Shown here: piece after piece, positions 14,612 through 23,808 of the stretch | Position numbering within the stretch: position 1 is the first letter of the stretch | Layout of the letters: each line of letters begins with the position of its first letter | Source: a bacterium | GTDB taxonomy: Bacteria > 4484-113 > JAGGVC01 | Length of the DNA stretch: 31,698 bases | Assembly (NCBI GenBank): GCA_039961635.1 | Contig: JABRWB010000048.1 | Span: 1-31,698, forward strand | Reading direction: 5' to 3' | Notes under the pieces: generated by a model | Told to the model about the DNA's origin: nothing | The model's database searches: none | Seen by the model: only the letters and a program-made list of their open reading frames with translations | Translations under genes and position numbers: made by a program

Positions 14612-15552
14612 TGGCACGATTTGAACGGCTGTCCATTCTGGACATGGACGGCACAACCAGGATCGGAATTCGCAACGTTGAATTCAATCCGCTCCAGGTC
14701 GAGGTTGCGGATGACGAGCGGGTAGTCGGAACAATCGACCCATATGCCGGGCGGGTTTTGCGCAAATGGTACGAGGCAAGCTTCACGACGGACTTGCGCG
14801 GCCTGCCCACAACCGGCACGCTCGGCACCGCAATACCTGAGGCTCCGTTGTGGAAATCGGCGGGATACAAACAGACTCTCGTTACCGCGACCAGCTCAAC
14901 CTATGCCCTTACGGCCACGCCTGATACCGACAAAGTCGTGATCGCAACGCAAAAGCTGCACGTCGACGGCCTTCAGCATATCGGGACGAGCATCGTTTCC
15001 GACTTGACCGTCAAGGGCGTGGCCGGTGAGATTGTCGAGTGCAATTGGCGCACACGAGGGCTCTGGAGCGCGAACCCGTCCGAGACCAGCAATCCGACGA
15101 TCAATGAAGACGCAGGCTTGCCGATCCGATTTTACGGGGCATCGACCCTGACTGTCGGCGGAGCGACGCTCACGGTAAGGGAATTCGAACTCAGGACCGG
15201 CAATGTCATAGATCCGACGCCGTCGGGCGCCGGCACCTATGGTTTTGCGGCGGCGAAAATCAGCGGGCGCAGATGCACCATGAGCCTGCTGGTGGAGGCT
15301 CCGGCTGTCTCGACATATGATTTTTGGGAGCAATTGCAGACGGCGGCTTCGGGTATTTTCGGCCCTGTAAATCAGGTGGCGGTTGCGATCTCGCTTGGCC
15401 AGACGGCCAAAAACAGGTTCGCATTCACGATGAAGGGTTTCATGAATGCGGCACCTCAAATCGAGATTGTCAACGGCGTGGTGTGTTACCGGATCGAACT
15501 TTTGATGGTTCCAACCGGCACGGCGTTTTATCCAACGTTTGTGTGGACCTAA
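14611..15552 (+). CDS. Major tail protein (313 aa)
   Basis: The tube subunit follows the terminator and precedes the tail chaperones. The protein is beta-rich and threonine-rich with several GxxxT turns (RGLPTTGTLGTAIPEAPLW, a central Ig-like looking region, and a C-terminal VVCYRIELLMVPTG). It has no Cys-rich or membrane segments. ATG 14611 follows AGAAGGAG; it shares one base with the previous stop. The length is compatible with siphophage tube proteins carrying an extra surface domain. Confidence 0.75.
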   Translation: MARFERLSILDMDGTTRIGIRNVEFNPLQVEVADDERVVGTIDPYAGRVLRKWYEASFTTDLRGLPTTGTLGTAIPEAPLWKSAGYKQTLVTATSSTYALTATPDTDKVVIATQKLHVDGLQHIGTSIVSDLTVKGVAGEIVECNWRTRGLWSANPSETSNPTINEDAGLPIRFYGASTLTVGGATLTVREFELRTGNVIDPTPSGAGTYGFAAAKISGRRCTMSLLVEAPAVSTYDFWEQLQTAASGIFGPVNQVAVAISLGQTAKNRFAFTMKGFMNAAPQIEIVNGVVCYRIELLMVPTGTAFYPTFVWT

Positions 15553-15574
15553 ACTAACAAAAAGGGGAAACGGC

Positions 15575-16009
15575 ATGAAGGCATTATCGTCAAAACTTAA
15601 CGGCTGGTCGGGGCCGCTCGATTGCGACACCGACGAGCAGAAAAGCATCTGGCACATTCAGGCGCTTTCCAATCGGGTTTTCGCCGGACTACAGGATTCT
15701 CTCGCGATCCTTCAAAACGACGCCGATATCAGGCCGCAGATCGGGAGCTATCAACTCGATATGGTGGCTTTCGGCCTGCGCGACGTCGAAAACTTCATCG
15801 ACGAAGACGGTAAGGAAGTGCGTCTGGTGTTCGATACCGTGAAGATCGGCGGCGCATTCAATATCAAGAAGGTACGCGGGGATATACTTGATAAAATCCC
15901 GCGCCCCGCCTTGATTGAGCTTGCGCGCAGAATCGCCGAACTGACGGAACTGTCAGAGGAGGAAAAGAAAAGCCTGGGTTTTACCTCAGGATCGCCGACG
16001 ATTCAGTAG
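15575..16009 (+). CDS. Tail assembly chaperone, upstream frame (G-like, 144 aa)
   Basis: This gene lies between the major tail protein and the tape measure, the standard place of the lambda G/GT pair. The zero-frame product is 144 aa, with a helical C-terminus (IPRPALIELARRIAELTELSEEEKKS). Near its end the heptamer GGGTTTT sits in the right phase for -1 slippage, so a minority of ribosomes should make a longer protein of about 249 aa. Chaperones coat the tape measure during tail assembly. ATG 15575 follows AAAAAGGGG. Confidence 0.8.
   Translation: MKALSSKLNGWSGPLDCDTDEQKSIWHIQALSNRVFAGLQDSLAILQNDADIRPQIGSYQLDMVAFGLRDVENFIDEDGKEVRLVFDTVKIGGAFNIKKVRGDILDKIPRPALIELARRIAELTELSEEEKKSLGFTSGSPTIQ
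15976..15982 (+). promoter_or_regulatory. -1 programmed ribosomal frameshift site G GGT TTT
   Basis: The heptamer fits X XXY YYZ and is phased correctly with the zero frame (ctG GGT TTT acc). After slippage, reading continues TTT TAC CTC in the -1 frame, which is open from 15919 to 16323. The zero frame stops soon after, at 16007-16009. Confidence 0.8.
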
Positions 16010-16323
16010 CGCGGAACTGCAAAGGCGATGAGCATAAATGCGCTTGCCAGCGCTTGACCTATGCGATTGAAAACGACAATGGCGAGAAGGAACTTTTCAG
16101 CGGCTGTCCGTGGAAACGGATACCGCGGCTCGCGCTCGCGCAGTTCTGCGTCAACCTATTCGTGCATTACCGGAATGGCTTTCTACCCGGCCCCGGCGGA
16201 ATTGCAGATCAACCCCATTGGCTCGTTCAGGCGCTTAGCATCCTGTCGAACGAATACAGCGAAATGGAAAGTGAAAAACAGGAGCGTCAGAATCAGGCGC
16301 TTAACCGGGGGCTTGGCCGATGA
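15982..16323 (+). CDS. Tail assembly chaperone, frameshifted extension (GT-like, 113 codons)
   Basis: This frame has no good start codon of its own: the first candidate, TTG 16054, lacks a ribosome-binding site. It adjoins the slippery heptamer and should be expressed only as a fusion to the first 136 residues of the upstream frame, giving about 249 aa. The extension is cysteine-rich at first (NCKGDEHKCACQRL), then carries CPWKRIPRLALAQF and FLPGPGGIADQPHWLVQAL, a pattern I associate with the T half of siphophage chaperones. It ends by overlapping the tape-measure ATG. Confidence 0.78.
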   Translation, partial: YLRIADDSVARNCKGDEHKCACQRLTYAIENDNGEKELFSGCPWKRIPRLALAQFCVNLFVHYRNGFLPGPGGIADQPHWLVQALSILSNEYSEMESEKQERQNQALNRGLGR

Positions 16324-18374
16324 ATAAAGAGCAGGTCGAAATCCTGGTGAAGCTGAAAGACGAGATGAGCAAGACGCTGAAAAATATCGACAGCAACGCG
16401 AAGCGGTCGATGCAGAGCGTCAGGGAATCCACGATGAACGCGGCGAAGGCATATGCGTGGCTGGCCGCAAAGGTATTTGTGGTAATACAGGCCTTGCGTG
16501 GATTGGGGCGATTTATCTCTAGTTCGATTGCCGACTACAACGCAGAGGCGGACGCGATAAACAAACTCAACGCCGCCATGCAGGCGCATGGGGTTTACAC
16601 CGAACGAGGTTCAAAGAAACTCCAGCGATTCGCATCCGAAGTACAGCGTCTGACCACTATTGGGGATGACGCGGTCATTAACCTATCAGCGCAAATCGCC
16701 GCGATAACGGGGCTGGGCGAGGATGCACTGCCAACCGCTGCAAAGGCGGCGATTCAACTCAGCAAGGCCTATGGGGTTGATTTGAATGCCGCCGGTACGT
16801 TGTTGGCCAAAACGCTTATATCGGATGTCAATGCCCTTGCGCGCTATGGCGTTCAAGTCGATATGACACAAGACGCACAGGGGCGATTGAATCAACTGCT
16901 CGCAAACTCAACAGCCGGTTGGGTGATAGCGGAACAGGAAACTAAAACATTCAGCGGCGCAATGGCGCAACTTAAAAACTCATGGGGCGACTTCAAGGAG
17001 GTTGTCGGCGGATGGATTGCAGAATCCCCGATGGTGCAGGACGCACTTAAAAATATACGCACAAGCGTCGACGAACTTAATGCCGTTGTCACCGGTGAGG
17101 GTGACAAGGGCAATCTCGGCAAGGCCATCGAGGTAGTAAAGGAAGCATGGGCGCAGGCGTTGCCCGGCTTGCTTTCGGTCTGGGAAACGCTTAAGGCCGA
17201 ATTTCTCGATATCTTCGGCGAAACAATCGACTGGTTCAAGGAAAACTGGCCCCTCATATTGGCGACAATAAAAGTAGTAGGGGCCGCCATTTCCGAATGG
17301 TGGAGCGCGTGGGGGCCGACGCTTACTAATATATTTCAATTGACTTGGAACACGGTCAAGGTTATTGTGAAGGTTGCGCTCGATACAATCCTGGGGATCG
17401 TCAAGGTAGCGATGCAGCTCATTACGGGCGACTGGAGGGGCGCATGGAATACAATCCTTGAAACGTCGAAAAGCATCTGGAACAGCATCAAACAATTTAT
17501 CAGCGACCAGTTGAATGTCATAAAGAATATCGTCAAAAACGCGCTCGATTGGATTCACGGAAAATGGCTGTGGCTGAAGGATAAGCTGGTCGGCCATTCG
17601 GTTGTGCCCGATATGGTCGACGCGATAGTATTCGAGTTTGACCGGATGGGGGTTTCGATTAAGGCGCTCTCGGAAAAGAACCTCGCGGGCGTGTTGGATG
17701 TTCACCGAAAGTTTGCGGCGGAACTGTATGACATATTGACCAGCGTTCCAACCGCCGAAGAATTACTTATAGATGAGGCGCTTATGGGTGGACCGCCCCC
17801 GCTGCGGTCCCCGATGTCGCCTCCGTCGGGCAGGTTTGCGATGATTGGGAGGGTGGCGGGCCTGATTAATTCGGCCCGAATCCGCGGCCCCCGCAGGTTG
17901 GTGGGTGCAGCACCTGCGGACTCGGCCGGAGGGCCGGGCGCACCTTCTTTCGGCTCGAATTTCATGCGGTCGATAACGGAGCAAATCCGTGATCCGCAAT
18001 TCGGTTCCGCACTAGGCGGCGCGCTTACGGGCGGCGGCAGCGGGTTGATCGACCTGCTGGGCGGTGTCGGGGGCGGCGCGGTTTCGAGCGCGGTATCCGG
18101 CATTGCATCGCTCGGCGCATTCGCGGGGCCGCTGGGCGCGCTCGCCGGTTCGCTCTTTACCGGATTGTTCAGCGGCCTTCGTAAGCTTTTCGGAAGCGGG
18201 CGCAAGCCACAGGAACAGCCGAAGCCGGTTGATGTGCGGGTTGTCAACAGCGGCGATATTGCAATGGCGCTCTTGAACGCCGTCAAGGGCAGGCTGTTGG
18301 GCGCGGCGGCTCCCGGCAATGCTTCGCTCGCGGCGCAACTCCACGGACAGGCCGCAAGGGTAGGTGCGATGTGA
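16320..18374 (+). CDS. Tape measure protein (684 aa)
   Basis: This protein sets tail length and is ejected with DNA. Seen: an N-terminal coiled coil (EILVKLKDEMSKTLKNIDSN), a conserved central domain (residues ~70-250, LNAAMQAHGV ... ITGLGEDALPTAAKAAIQLSKAYGVDLNAAG ... GAMAQLKNSWGDFKE), hydrophobic Trp-rich helical repeats at ~300-430 (WPLILATIKVVGAAISEWW, then valine-rich repeats), and a Gly/Ala-rich C-terminus with hydrophobic stretches. By the usual scaling of about 0.15 nm per residue, the tail would be near 100 nm. ATG 16320 overlaps the chaperone stop. Confidence 0.92.
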   Translation: MNKEQVEILVKLKDEMSKTLKNIDSNAKRSMQSVRESTMNAAKAYAWLAAKVFVVIQALRGLGRFISSSIADYNAEADAINKLNAAMQAHGVYTERGSKKLQRFASEVQRLTTIGDDAVINLSAQIAAITGLGEDALPTAAKAAIQLSKAYGVDLNAAGTLLAKTLISDVNALARYGVQVDMTQDAQGRLNQLLANSTAGWVIAEQETKTFSGAMAQLKNSWGDFKEVVGGWIAESPMVQDALKNIRTSVDELNAVVTGEGDKGNLGKAIEVVKEAWAQALPGLLSVWETLKAEFLDIFGETIDWFKENWPLILATIKVVGAAISEWWSAWGPTLTNIFQLTWNTVKVIVKVALDTILGIVKVAMQLITGDWRGAWNTILETSKSIWNSIKQFISDQLNVIKNIVKNALDWIHGKWLWLKDKLVGHSVVPDMVDAIVFEFDRMGVSIKALSEKNLAGVLDVHRKFAAELYDILTSVPTAEELLIDEALMGGPPPLRSPMSPPSGRFAMIGRVAGLINSARIRGPRRLVGAAPADSAGGPGAPSFGSNFMRSITEQIRDPQFGSALGGALTGGGSGLIDLLGGVGGGAVSSAVSGIASLGAFAGPLGALAGSLFTGLFSGLRKLFGSGRKPQEQPKPVDVRVVNSGDIAMALLNAVKGRLLGAAAPGNASLAAQLHGQAARVGAM

Positions 18375-18811
18375 CGCTCGCGCGCAACGAAATCTCGATA
18401 CTGGATACCGAAAGCGGCACGGTCGCCACCACTGTTACCCTCAGCCCCGCGAGGCGGCTGAGCGTCGAACGAGATACGACCGTCCTGGAGCGCGATGTGA
18501 ACGGGACGCTTTACCCCAAAGACGTGCCGTATGCCGGCCCGAAAAAAATTACTATCGAGTTTTATCTGACCAGCCTTTCGCTTGAGGCGATGAATAACCT
18601 TTGGGATTTCTGGCGCCGGCGCACGCGCGTAACCGTGACCGATGGGGCCGCGACCGCTTCACCGGACAAAACAACCGACGCATATTTCAAAACATGGAGC
18701 GGCATAATTACGTTCATTTCGCCGGAATGTATGTCGCCGCAAAAGTCGGGCGAAGGGCCGTTTACTCTCGAGGTGGAGGTGGACAGCTACACTTATCTGA
18801 CTATGCCATGA
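18371..18811 (+). CDS. Distal tail / minor tail protein (146 aa)
   Basis: A small beta-rich protein follows the tape measure, where distal-tail or lambda L/M-type proteins are found. Landmarks include LSVERDTTVLERDVNGTLYP, YAGPKKITIEFYLTSLSLEAMNNLWDFW, and a terminal GPFTLEVEVDSYTYL beta hairpin. The GTG start overlaps the tape-measure stop. It probably links the tail tube to the hub encoded next. Confidence 0.65.
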   Translation: MTLARNEISILDTESGTVATTVTLSPARRLSVERDTTVLERDVNGTLYPKDVPYAGPKKITIEFYLTSLSLEAMNNLWDFWRRRTRVTVTDGAATASPDKTTDAYFKTWSGIITFISPECMSPQKSGEGPFTLEVEVDSYTYLTMP

Positions 18812-21138
18812 GCTACACCGTTACGATCAGCAATCCCGAATACAACTATTCCGGCGGTACGACCGGGCTGTCGGCAACCGTGCCGGTCAGCGGCTTCGCT
18901 ATATCGCAGGACCTCGATAGTGTTTCCGTCTGCACCCTCTATATCCGCGTGGACGTGGCCAGTAAATACAGCCTCGAAACCGACGACAGCAACAACCCGC
19001 TTCAGCTCAACAGCACGGTTGTGGTTAAGAAGGACTCGGCTTTCTGGTTCCGAGGGTTCGTCCACGCCAAACCGGTATTCGTCGAATTCGAGGACGGGCG
19101 GTATCTCGAGGTGACCTGCTGGGGATGGGACGGGATTCTGCTTCAAGCAGCCTGCCCGGACGCAAACGGTTCCTACAAGTGGAGCCTGATTTCGGACACG
19201 CAAAAAATAACAGCCGTGCCGCTTAAGGCCTCAAGTAATTTCGGGACATTTCAAGGTGATACGCTCTGGCCCGACCCAGCCGACGCGACAGGCGCTAAGT
19301 GCTACACCGACGGCGCGACCGCCGAGCTATACACGTCAATTTCGTCCGGCACCTCACCGCCATTCGGGATAGAGCTCAACACCACGAGCGACCCCGGCTT
19401 TCTGCCCGCGGGCTGGATATTAATCGGCTCGGAATGGTTCTATTATTCCGGCGCCGACGATACCGGCACCGCGGGGCGCTGGAAGCTAGGGATCGTGGGG
19501 CGGGCCGAACTCGGCACAACCGCGGCCAATCACGATGGCAGGGATTCGGTTCCGACCGGTGATACCGTTACGAACAAGATCGGCAAGCAAATAGGGCCGG
19601 AGCCGCCGGAGGTGAAGAACGGCACAACCGTACTGACCTATGGAAAGCAATACACGGTTCATTCCCGTTACGGCTGTTTCGTGCTGGCCGGAACCGCAAG
19701 CGGCACCTATACCGGCACCTATTTTGTTTATGATGAGGATGCTTCGCTCGATGCCGGTTCCGTCGTGTATTCGCTCGAAGACATCGTCAAGGCGATCCTG
19801 AAGGCGCCTGCGGCCTATGGCGGCGCAGGATTTACGGACAGCGATATCGACTTCGACGTGTTGAATTTATTCGTGACCCGATACGATTACGATCTGGCCG
19901 ATTCGCCCGAAACCGCATGGCAGGCGATCCATGATGCAATCGCGGCTGTCGGGCTGGAGGATCAGGTTCGTTTCTGGTTCGATCATACGAGCGGGAAATT
20001 CCGGCTCGCTATTATGGCGAACGGTGCGGTCGATATCGCGTTGACACACGTCGAGAGAATCGAAAGAGAGCTTTCGATCGAGGATTGCTATTCCGGCGTT
20101 ATTGTCAAGTATACTGACGACCAGACAACCAATCGGGTACAGCCTGATTTCGCGTGGCACCAGGAGGCAACCGGGAGCGGTGCGGCTCCCGACAATTGGA
20201 TACGCACAACGGCGGGCGGCGAGAGCTTCAGCTACGGGACAAACACAACGGACACGAGCGCCGGGAATTTCGGGATCGACATGCTTCAGGATGGAAAAAC
20301 CGGCACGAAGCTCACGGCGGAATTCAGCCACGATCCGGGCGGCGAGGTGGATTTTGCCCACTTCTGGTTCGGCTCCGGTACAACGCCTCCGGAAGTGACA
20401 CTCGACAAGATCGCAATCGTGATCGGGGTCTATAGAGTCATCGCGGGCTGGAGCCGTAGTACAGAAAACGCCGCCGGAACAATCGTGGTTCGGCTGGATG
20501 GCTGTGACGACTACAACACCAGTACGCACACCGGCACATGGCGGCCGCTTGGGTTTTCGATCGAAAAAGCACCGGAGGTATTCGGCACGAATGTCCGGGC
20601 CGAAACTACCACATTCGCGAAGCGCGCCGTGAATGCGGTCAGGATTGTCTTCGAGTATATGGCGGGGCCGAAGCAGAGCGGCGATTACTACTGGGCATCG
20701 GTGCATGAATTTGAAATCGAAGCCAACAGCACGAGTTTCGTTTTCGTCCAGACGTCCGCGACGGTTCAAAACGATCCGCTGTACTACTATGCAGTAGATG
20801 CGCACAAAAAAATGCGGGGGGGCGTAAAATCGAGCGGCGGTGCAGGCTCGCCTCGCGTGCTGGTCTATCCGGTGGGAGCCGCATCCGAAGGCGCGGCGAT
20901 CTCAATCGGGCGGCAATTCCTGCAGAATAAATTGGCGCTCGCGCAGCGGCGTCACTACGAGTATAAAGGTGTTCTGCCCGCAAAGCCGGAACTGGGCTAT
21001 ACGGTCACGGTTGACGAGGACGGGGATGCAAGCGTGGACTACACGGGCGTCGTGAAGGCCTATAACATCGGGGTCACAAGCGATGGGGTTGAATGCTCGC
21101 TGAGTTTGCTCGACACAACGGCGGTGGCGATAGAATGA
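18808..21138 (+). CDS. Tail hub / tail-associated protein with inserted lectin-like domain (776 aa)
   Basis: The first ~420 residues look like a tail hub (baseplate-type beta domains; WGWDGILLQAACP, DSPETAWQAIHDAIAAVGLEDQVRFWFD). Around residues 440-640 an inserted segment ends in FAKRAVNAVRIVFEY and VHEFEIEANS, which resembles the end of galactose-binding (F5/8 type C, discoidin-like) domains. The last ~100 residues return to hub-like sequence (GRQFLQNKLALAQRRHYEYKGV). It may bind host glycans. ATG 18808 overlaps the previous stop; an upstream in-frame TTG extension overlaps the neighbour by 200 bases and is not accepted. Confidence 0.7.
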   Translation: MSYTVTISNPEYNYSGGTTGLSATVPVSGFAISQDLDSVSVCTLYIRVDVASKYSLETDDSNNPLQLNSTVVVKKDSAFWFRGFVHAKPVFVEFEDGRYLEVTCWGWDGILLQAACPDANGSYKWSLISDTQKITAVPLKASSNFGTFQGDTLWPDPADATGAKCYTDGATAELYTSISSGTSPPFGIELNTTSDPGFLPAGWILIGSEWFYYSGADDTGTAGRWKLGIVGRAELGTTAANHDGRDSVPTGDTVTNKIGKQIGPEPPEVKNGTTVLTYGKQYTVHSRYGCFVLAGTASGTYTGTYFVYDEDASLDAGSVVYSLEDIVKAILKAPAAYGGAGFTDSDIDFDVLNLFVTRYDYDLADSPETAWQAIHDAIAAVGLEDQVRFWFDHTSGKFRLAIMANGAVDIALTHVERIERELSIEDCYSGVIVKYTDDQTTNRVQPDFAWHQEATGSGAAPDNWIRTTAGGESFSYGTNTTDTSAGNFGIDMLQDGKTGTKLTAEFSHDPGGEVDFAHFWFGSGTTPPEVTLDKIAIVIGVYRVIAGWSRSTENAAGTIVVRLDGCDDYNTSTHTGTWRPLGFSIEKAPEVFGTNVRAETTTFAKRAVNAVRIVFEYMAGPKQSGDYYWASVHEFEIEANSTSFVFVQTSATVQNDPLYYYAVDAHKKMRGGVKSSGGAGSPRVLVYPVGAASEGAAISIGRQFLQNKLALAQRRHYEYKGVLPAKPELGYTVTVDEDGDASVDYTGVVKAYNIGVTSDGVECSLSLLDTTAVAIE

Positions 21139-22424
21139 TCAGCAAGGGCGAAATCGGGCGGTTCAGCGCAGCGGTAATCAAGCGGATGATCGAAACGCTT
21201 GCCAAGATTCGTCCCGCGCCGCCCACGAGCATCATCAGCGCGCCGCAAATCCTTATACCGGGCAATTCTTCGTCGGAACCTGTGGCCGACCACGGGGCGC
21301 TTGACGGCCTCGCGGACGACGACCATAGCCAATACGCGTTGCTGGCCGGGCGCGCGGGCGGGCAGGTATTGATCGGCGGAACCAGCGGCGGCAATTACCT
21401 GGATCTGAAAGGGGTCGCAGGTGACACGCTGAAAACGCGCATCGGGGCGAACGCCTTCGGCCTCGTGGATGCGAGTAACAACACGATTGTTGCAGTTACC
21501 GGAGTGACCGCAACGGAGACAGTTTTCAACGAGGCTGGGAGTGATATCGACTATCGGTTCGAGGGCGACACCGACCAGTATTTATTGAAGCTCGACGGCG
21601 GGACGGATCGCGTCGGGCTCGGCGTCGCGGCACCCGATGAAAAGCTGGACGTGAACGGCAACCTCGCGCTCGCGGAACAGAGCGTAATCGCGAGCGGTAC
21701 CGCGGGCAAAGCGAAGCTGATCGCAACAGACCAGAACTATCTCGCCTATCGCGACAGCGACGGGCGGGCGCGTAATTTGTCGTTTGCGATGCAGAAGCGC
21801 GTGATGCAATGCCTCGCAAATATAGGCCGCACCGATGTTACCGATATCGGAAGCTATGGCGGAGTTACGCTCACGAGCGCGGCGGCCGGGAACGGTGACG
21901 ATTCGACATCGGCATTTGTGCAGATAACGGCCGACAGGATAGCCGTCACCAGAGCCGGGCTTGTAAGCGCGGAAGCCCTTGTCAAGCGGGCGTGGCTTCC
22001 CGAATTCGTCGCGCTGATTCGGACGGGAAGCGACATTACCAATGTCCGATTTTGGATCGGGCTGTTTTCGGGCGTCCCGAACGCCGATGACCCGTCGTTG
22101 CACCTGGCCGCATTCCGGTTTTCGACAGGTGTTCCCGATACGAACTGGCAGGCCTGTACGAAGGACGGTACGACATTGCAGGCGAACGATACAGGCGTGA
22201 CCGTGGCGGCGGATACGGCATATGTTTTACGGCTCGAATACGACGGGACTAATTTTTATTTCTGGGTCAACGACGCTGCGCTGACGATTGAATCGAGCAA
22301 CCTTCCGGGGACGACGACGGGGCTGTACGTGGGCGTATATATTGAAAATCTCGAAGCCGCGGGGCCGCCACCGACGCCGATGAAGGATGTTTGGTTTTCA
22401 CGGTGGGCGGTGATGCATAAGTGA
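21135..22424 (+). CDS. Receptor-binding tail fibre (429 aa)
   Basis: The N-terminus is helical (IKRMIETLAKIRP) and should attach to the hub. Then come fibre-type motifs: DDDHSQYALLAGRAGGQVLIGG and a repeat VGLGVAAPDEKLDVNGNLAL, the kind seen in trimeric phage fibres and in S74-chaperone-bearing proteins, though no S74 domain is present here. The C-terminal ~200 residues read as a jelly-roll/lectin-like domain (VRFWIGLFSG, YVLRLEYDGTNFYFWVND). This is the likely host-range determinant. ATG 21135 overlaps the previous stop. Confidence 0.78.
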   Translation: MISKGEIGRFSAAVIKRMIETLAKIRPAPPTSIISAPQILIPGNSSSEPVADHGALDGLADDDHSQYALLAGRAGGQVLIGGTSGGNYLDLKGVAGDTLKTRIGANAFGLVDASNNTIVAVTGVTATETVFNEAGSDIDYRFEGDTDQYLLKLDGGTDRVGLGVAAPDEKLDVNGNLALAEQSVIASGTAGKAKLIATDQNYLAYRDSDGRARNLSFAMQKRVMQCLANIGRTDVTDIGSYGGVTLTSAAAGNGDDSTSAFVQITADRIAVTRAGLVSAEALVKRAWLPEFVALIRTGSDITNVRFWIGLFSGVPNADDPSLHLAAFRFSTGVPDTNWQACTKDGTTLQANDTGVTVAADTAYVLRLEYDGTNFYFWVNDAALTIESSNLPGTTTGLYVGVYIENLEAAGPPPTPMKDVWFSRWAVMHK

Positions 22425-22452
22425 AAAAAATATCTATGCGAGGTGAAATGCA

Positions 22453-22761
22453 ATGAAGTTTTGGGCTGCGTTTCGCAAAATCAGGGACGCTGCATTTCGC
22501 GAGTTCCTTGACGGTGTTCTGTGGCTGTTTGACTTCTGGTTCAAGCCGGAAATCAAACAACTGCGCGAGTACGCCTGGCAGATCGTTCAGCAGGCGGAAA
22601 AGCGACCAGGCAAGGGCATTGCTAAATTCAACTGGGTGAAAGATCAACTCGAACTTTATGTCAACGCTCGGTTGAAGGAATTGAAGAACCCGGCCTACTG
22701 GATCAACTTCGTGATCGAATATTCGGTCGGACGATTGAAGAGCGGAGGCGGGAATGGATAG
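22453..22761 (+). CDS. Lysis-region helical protein (102 aa)
   Basis: The protein is rich in Trp and aromatic residues with amphipathic helices (FREFLDGVLWLFDFWFKPEIKQL). It lacks a clear long transmembrane segment. Position directly before a single-TM protein and an endolysin suggests a lysis accessory; some LLH-type phage holin partners have a similar C-terminus, but I cannot assign the family. The GAGGTGA site precedes ATG 22453; 22425-22452 holds only this leader. Confidence 0.55.
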   Translation: MKFWAAFRKIRDAAFREFLDGVLWLFDFWFKPEIKQLREYAWQIVQQAEKRPGKGIAKFNWVKDQLELYVNARLKELKNPAYWINFVIEYSVGRLKSGGGNG

Positions 22762-23155
22762 TACAGCAATCCTGATCGGAGCAATCTCGGCGCTCGTGGT
22801 GGCGGTTATCGGCGCGCTCGGAAAGCAAGCCCTCACGATATTGCGCGAGATCTTCAAGAGTCAGCGTGAATCTAACGCGGAATTGGCCAACATCGTTGCC
22901 GAGGTCAGAAAGCTCTCGAACGGCGAACTGCTAAAGAACAGGCACGAAACCCTGAAAAACCGGGAAATCCTGACCCAGATTGCCGCCTCGCTTGACGGCG
23001 TGACAAGCTCGCTTGAAAGCGCCGCTATCTCGCGGGCCGAAACCGCAAAGGTGAATTTGCAAATTCTTTCCGCCGTGCGGGGCTCTGCGGCCTTCAAGGC
23101 ACATGAAGGTACGGAGAGACGGACGCAATGCGGCCAAGAGGTGATGACACAATGA
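22754..23155 (+). CDS. Putative holin-type membrane protein (133 aa)
   Basis: An N-terminal transmembrane segment (residues ~5-24, AILIGAISALVVAVIGALG) is followed by a charged coiled coil (SQRESNAELANIVAEVRKL, then a long helix to ~110). The single TM followed by a cytoplasmic or periplasmic coiled coil fits class III-like holins or a spanin-like role. It lies next to the endolysin and overlaps it, which is why a lysis role is favoured. ATG follows GGAGG. Confidence 0.55.
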   Translation: MDSTAILIGAISALVVAVIGALGKQALTILREIFKSQRESNAELANIVAEVRKLSNGELLKNRHETLKNREILTQIAASLDGVTSSLESAAISRAETAKVNLQILSAVRGSAAFKAHEGTERRTQCGQEVMTQ

Positions 23156-23802
23156 CGCTTGCAGAAAAAGCAGTCGAGATCGCAATCGGTTATATCGGGG
23201 TAAAAGAATCGCCTCCGGGTTCTAACCGCGGCCCGCAGGTTGATAGGTTCCTTGCCGCAACCGGATTGTCGGGTGCACCCTGGTGCGCGGCCTTTGTGTT
23301 CGCGGTGTACCAAGAGGCGGCAAAAGCACTTCAGGCGCCTAATCCGTTCGCCGACATTAAGGAACCGGCGCGGGCGTTCGCGTACCGCGAATGGGGCAGG
23401 CGGCATAATTGCGTCGTCAAGGAAAAGGGCGATCAAAAAAACCATCATTACGCGCCCGGAATGCTGGTCGTGTTCGACTTCAGCCACATCGGAATTGTCG
23501 AAAAGGATTTAGGCGACGGCACGGTGCAGACGATCGAGGGGAACACCGACGCGAAAGGCAGCAGAACCGGCGGGCAGGTAATGCGCAAAATCCGCCAACT
23601 CAAAAGCGGCGATGTCGTGGTGGGGGTTCGCGAGACCGCGCCGATTAGTTTGCCGCCGAAAGAATCATACATTCGTTTTCTCAACGTCGGCTGGACAGGT
23701 GTACTTAGGGATATCCCGATTGACAAACGCTCCGGCCATCCCGATATCATAGCCGCCAACGCGATCACCCGGCACGTCAAGGACGCATTCAATCTCGATT
23801 AA
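23152..23802 (+). CDS. CHAP-domain endolysin (216 aa)
   Basis: The protein is a Cys-His peptidoglycan amidase/peptidase. The catalytic Cys is in GAPWCAAFV (about residue 45), His in FSHIGIVE (about 112) and the third polar residue in EGNT (about 129-131), in the CHAP order. The N-terminal helix AEKAVEIAIGYIGVKE is typical of CHAP proteins. There is no signal peptide, so release would depend on the upstream holin candidate. ATG 23152 overlaps the previous stop and follows AGAGGTGA; ATG 23128 is also possible. The last ~50 residues may be a small targeting domain. Confidence 0.82.
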   Translation: MTLAEKAVEIAIGYIGVKESPPGSNRGPQVDRFLAATGLSGAPWCAAFVFAVYQEAAKALQAPNPFADIKEPARAFAYREWGRRHNCVVKEKGDQKNHHYAPGMLVVFDFSHIGIVEKDLGDGTVQTIEGNTDAKGSRTGGQVMRKIRQLKSGDVVVGVRETAPISLPPKESYIRFLNVGWTGVLRDIPIDKRSGHPDIIAANAITRHVKDAFNLD

Positions 23803-23808
23803 GGGGGA

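Noticed and set aside
18601-18807. N-terminal extension of the hub protein
   Set aside because: The extension starts with TTG, overlaps the previous gene by about 210 bases and is arginine-rich shadow sequence; ATG 18808 at the ATGA overlap is better.
19867-20805. 312-codon minus-strand frame across the tail hub gene
   Set aside because: It is a shadow of the hub gene with no start signals and no recognisable motif.
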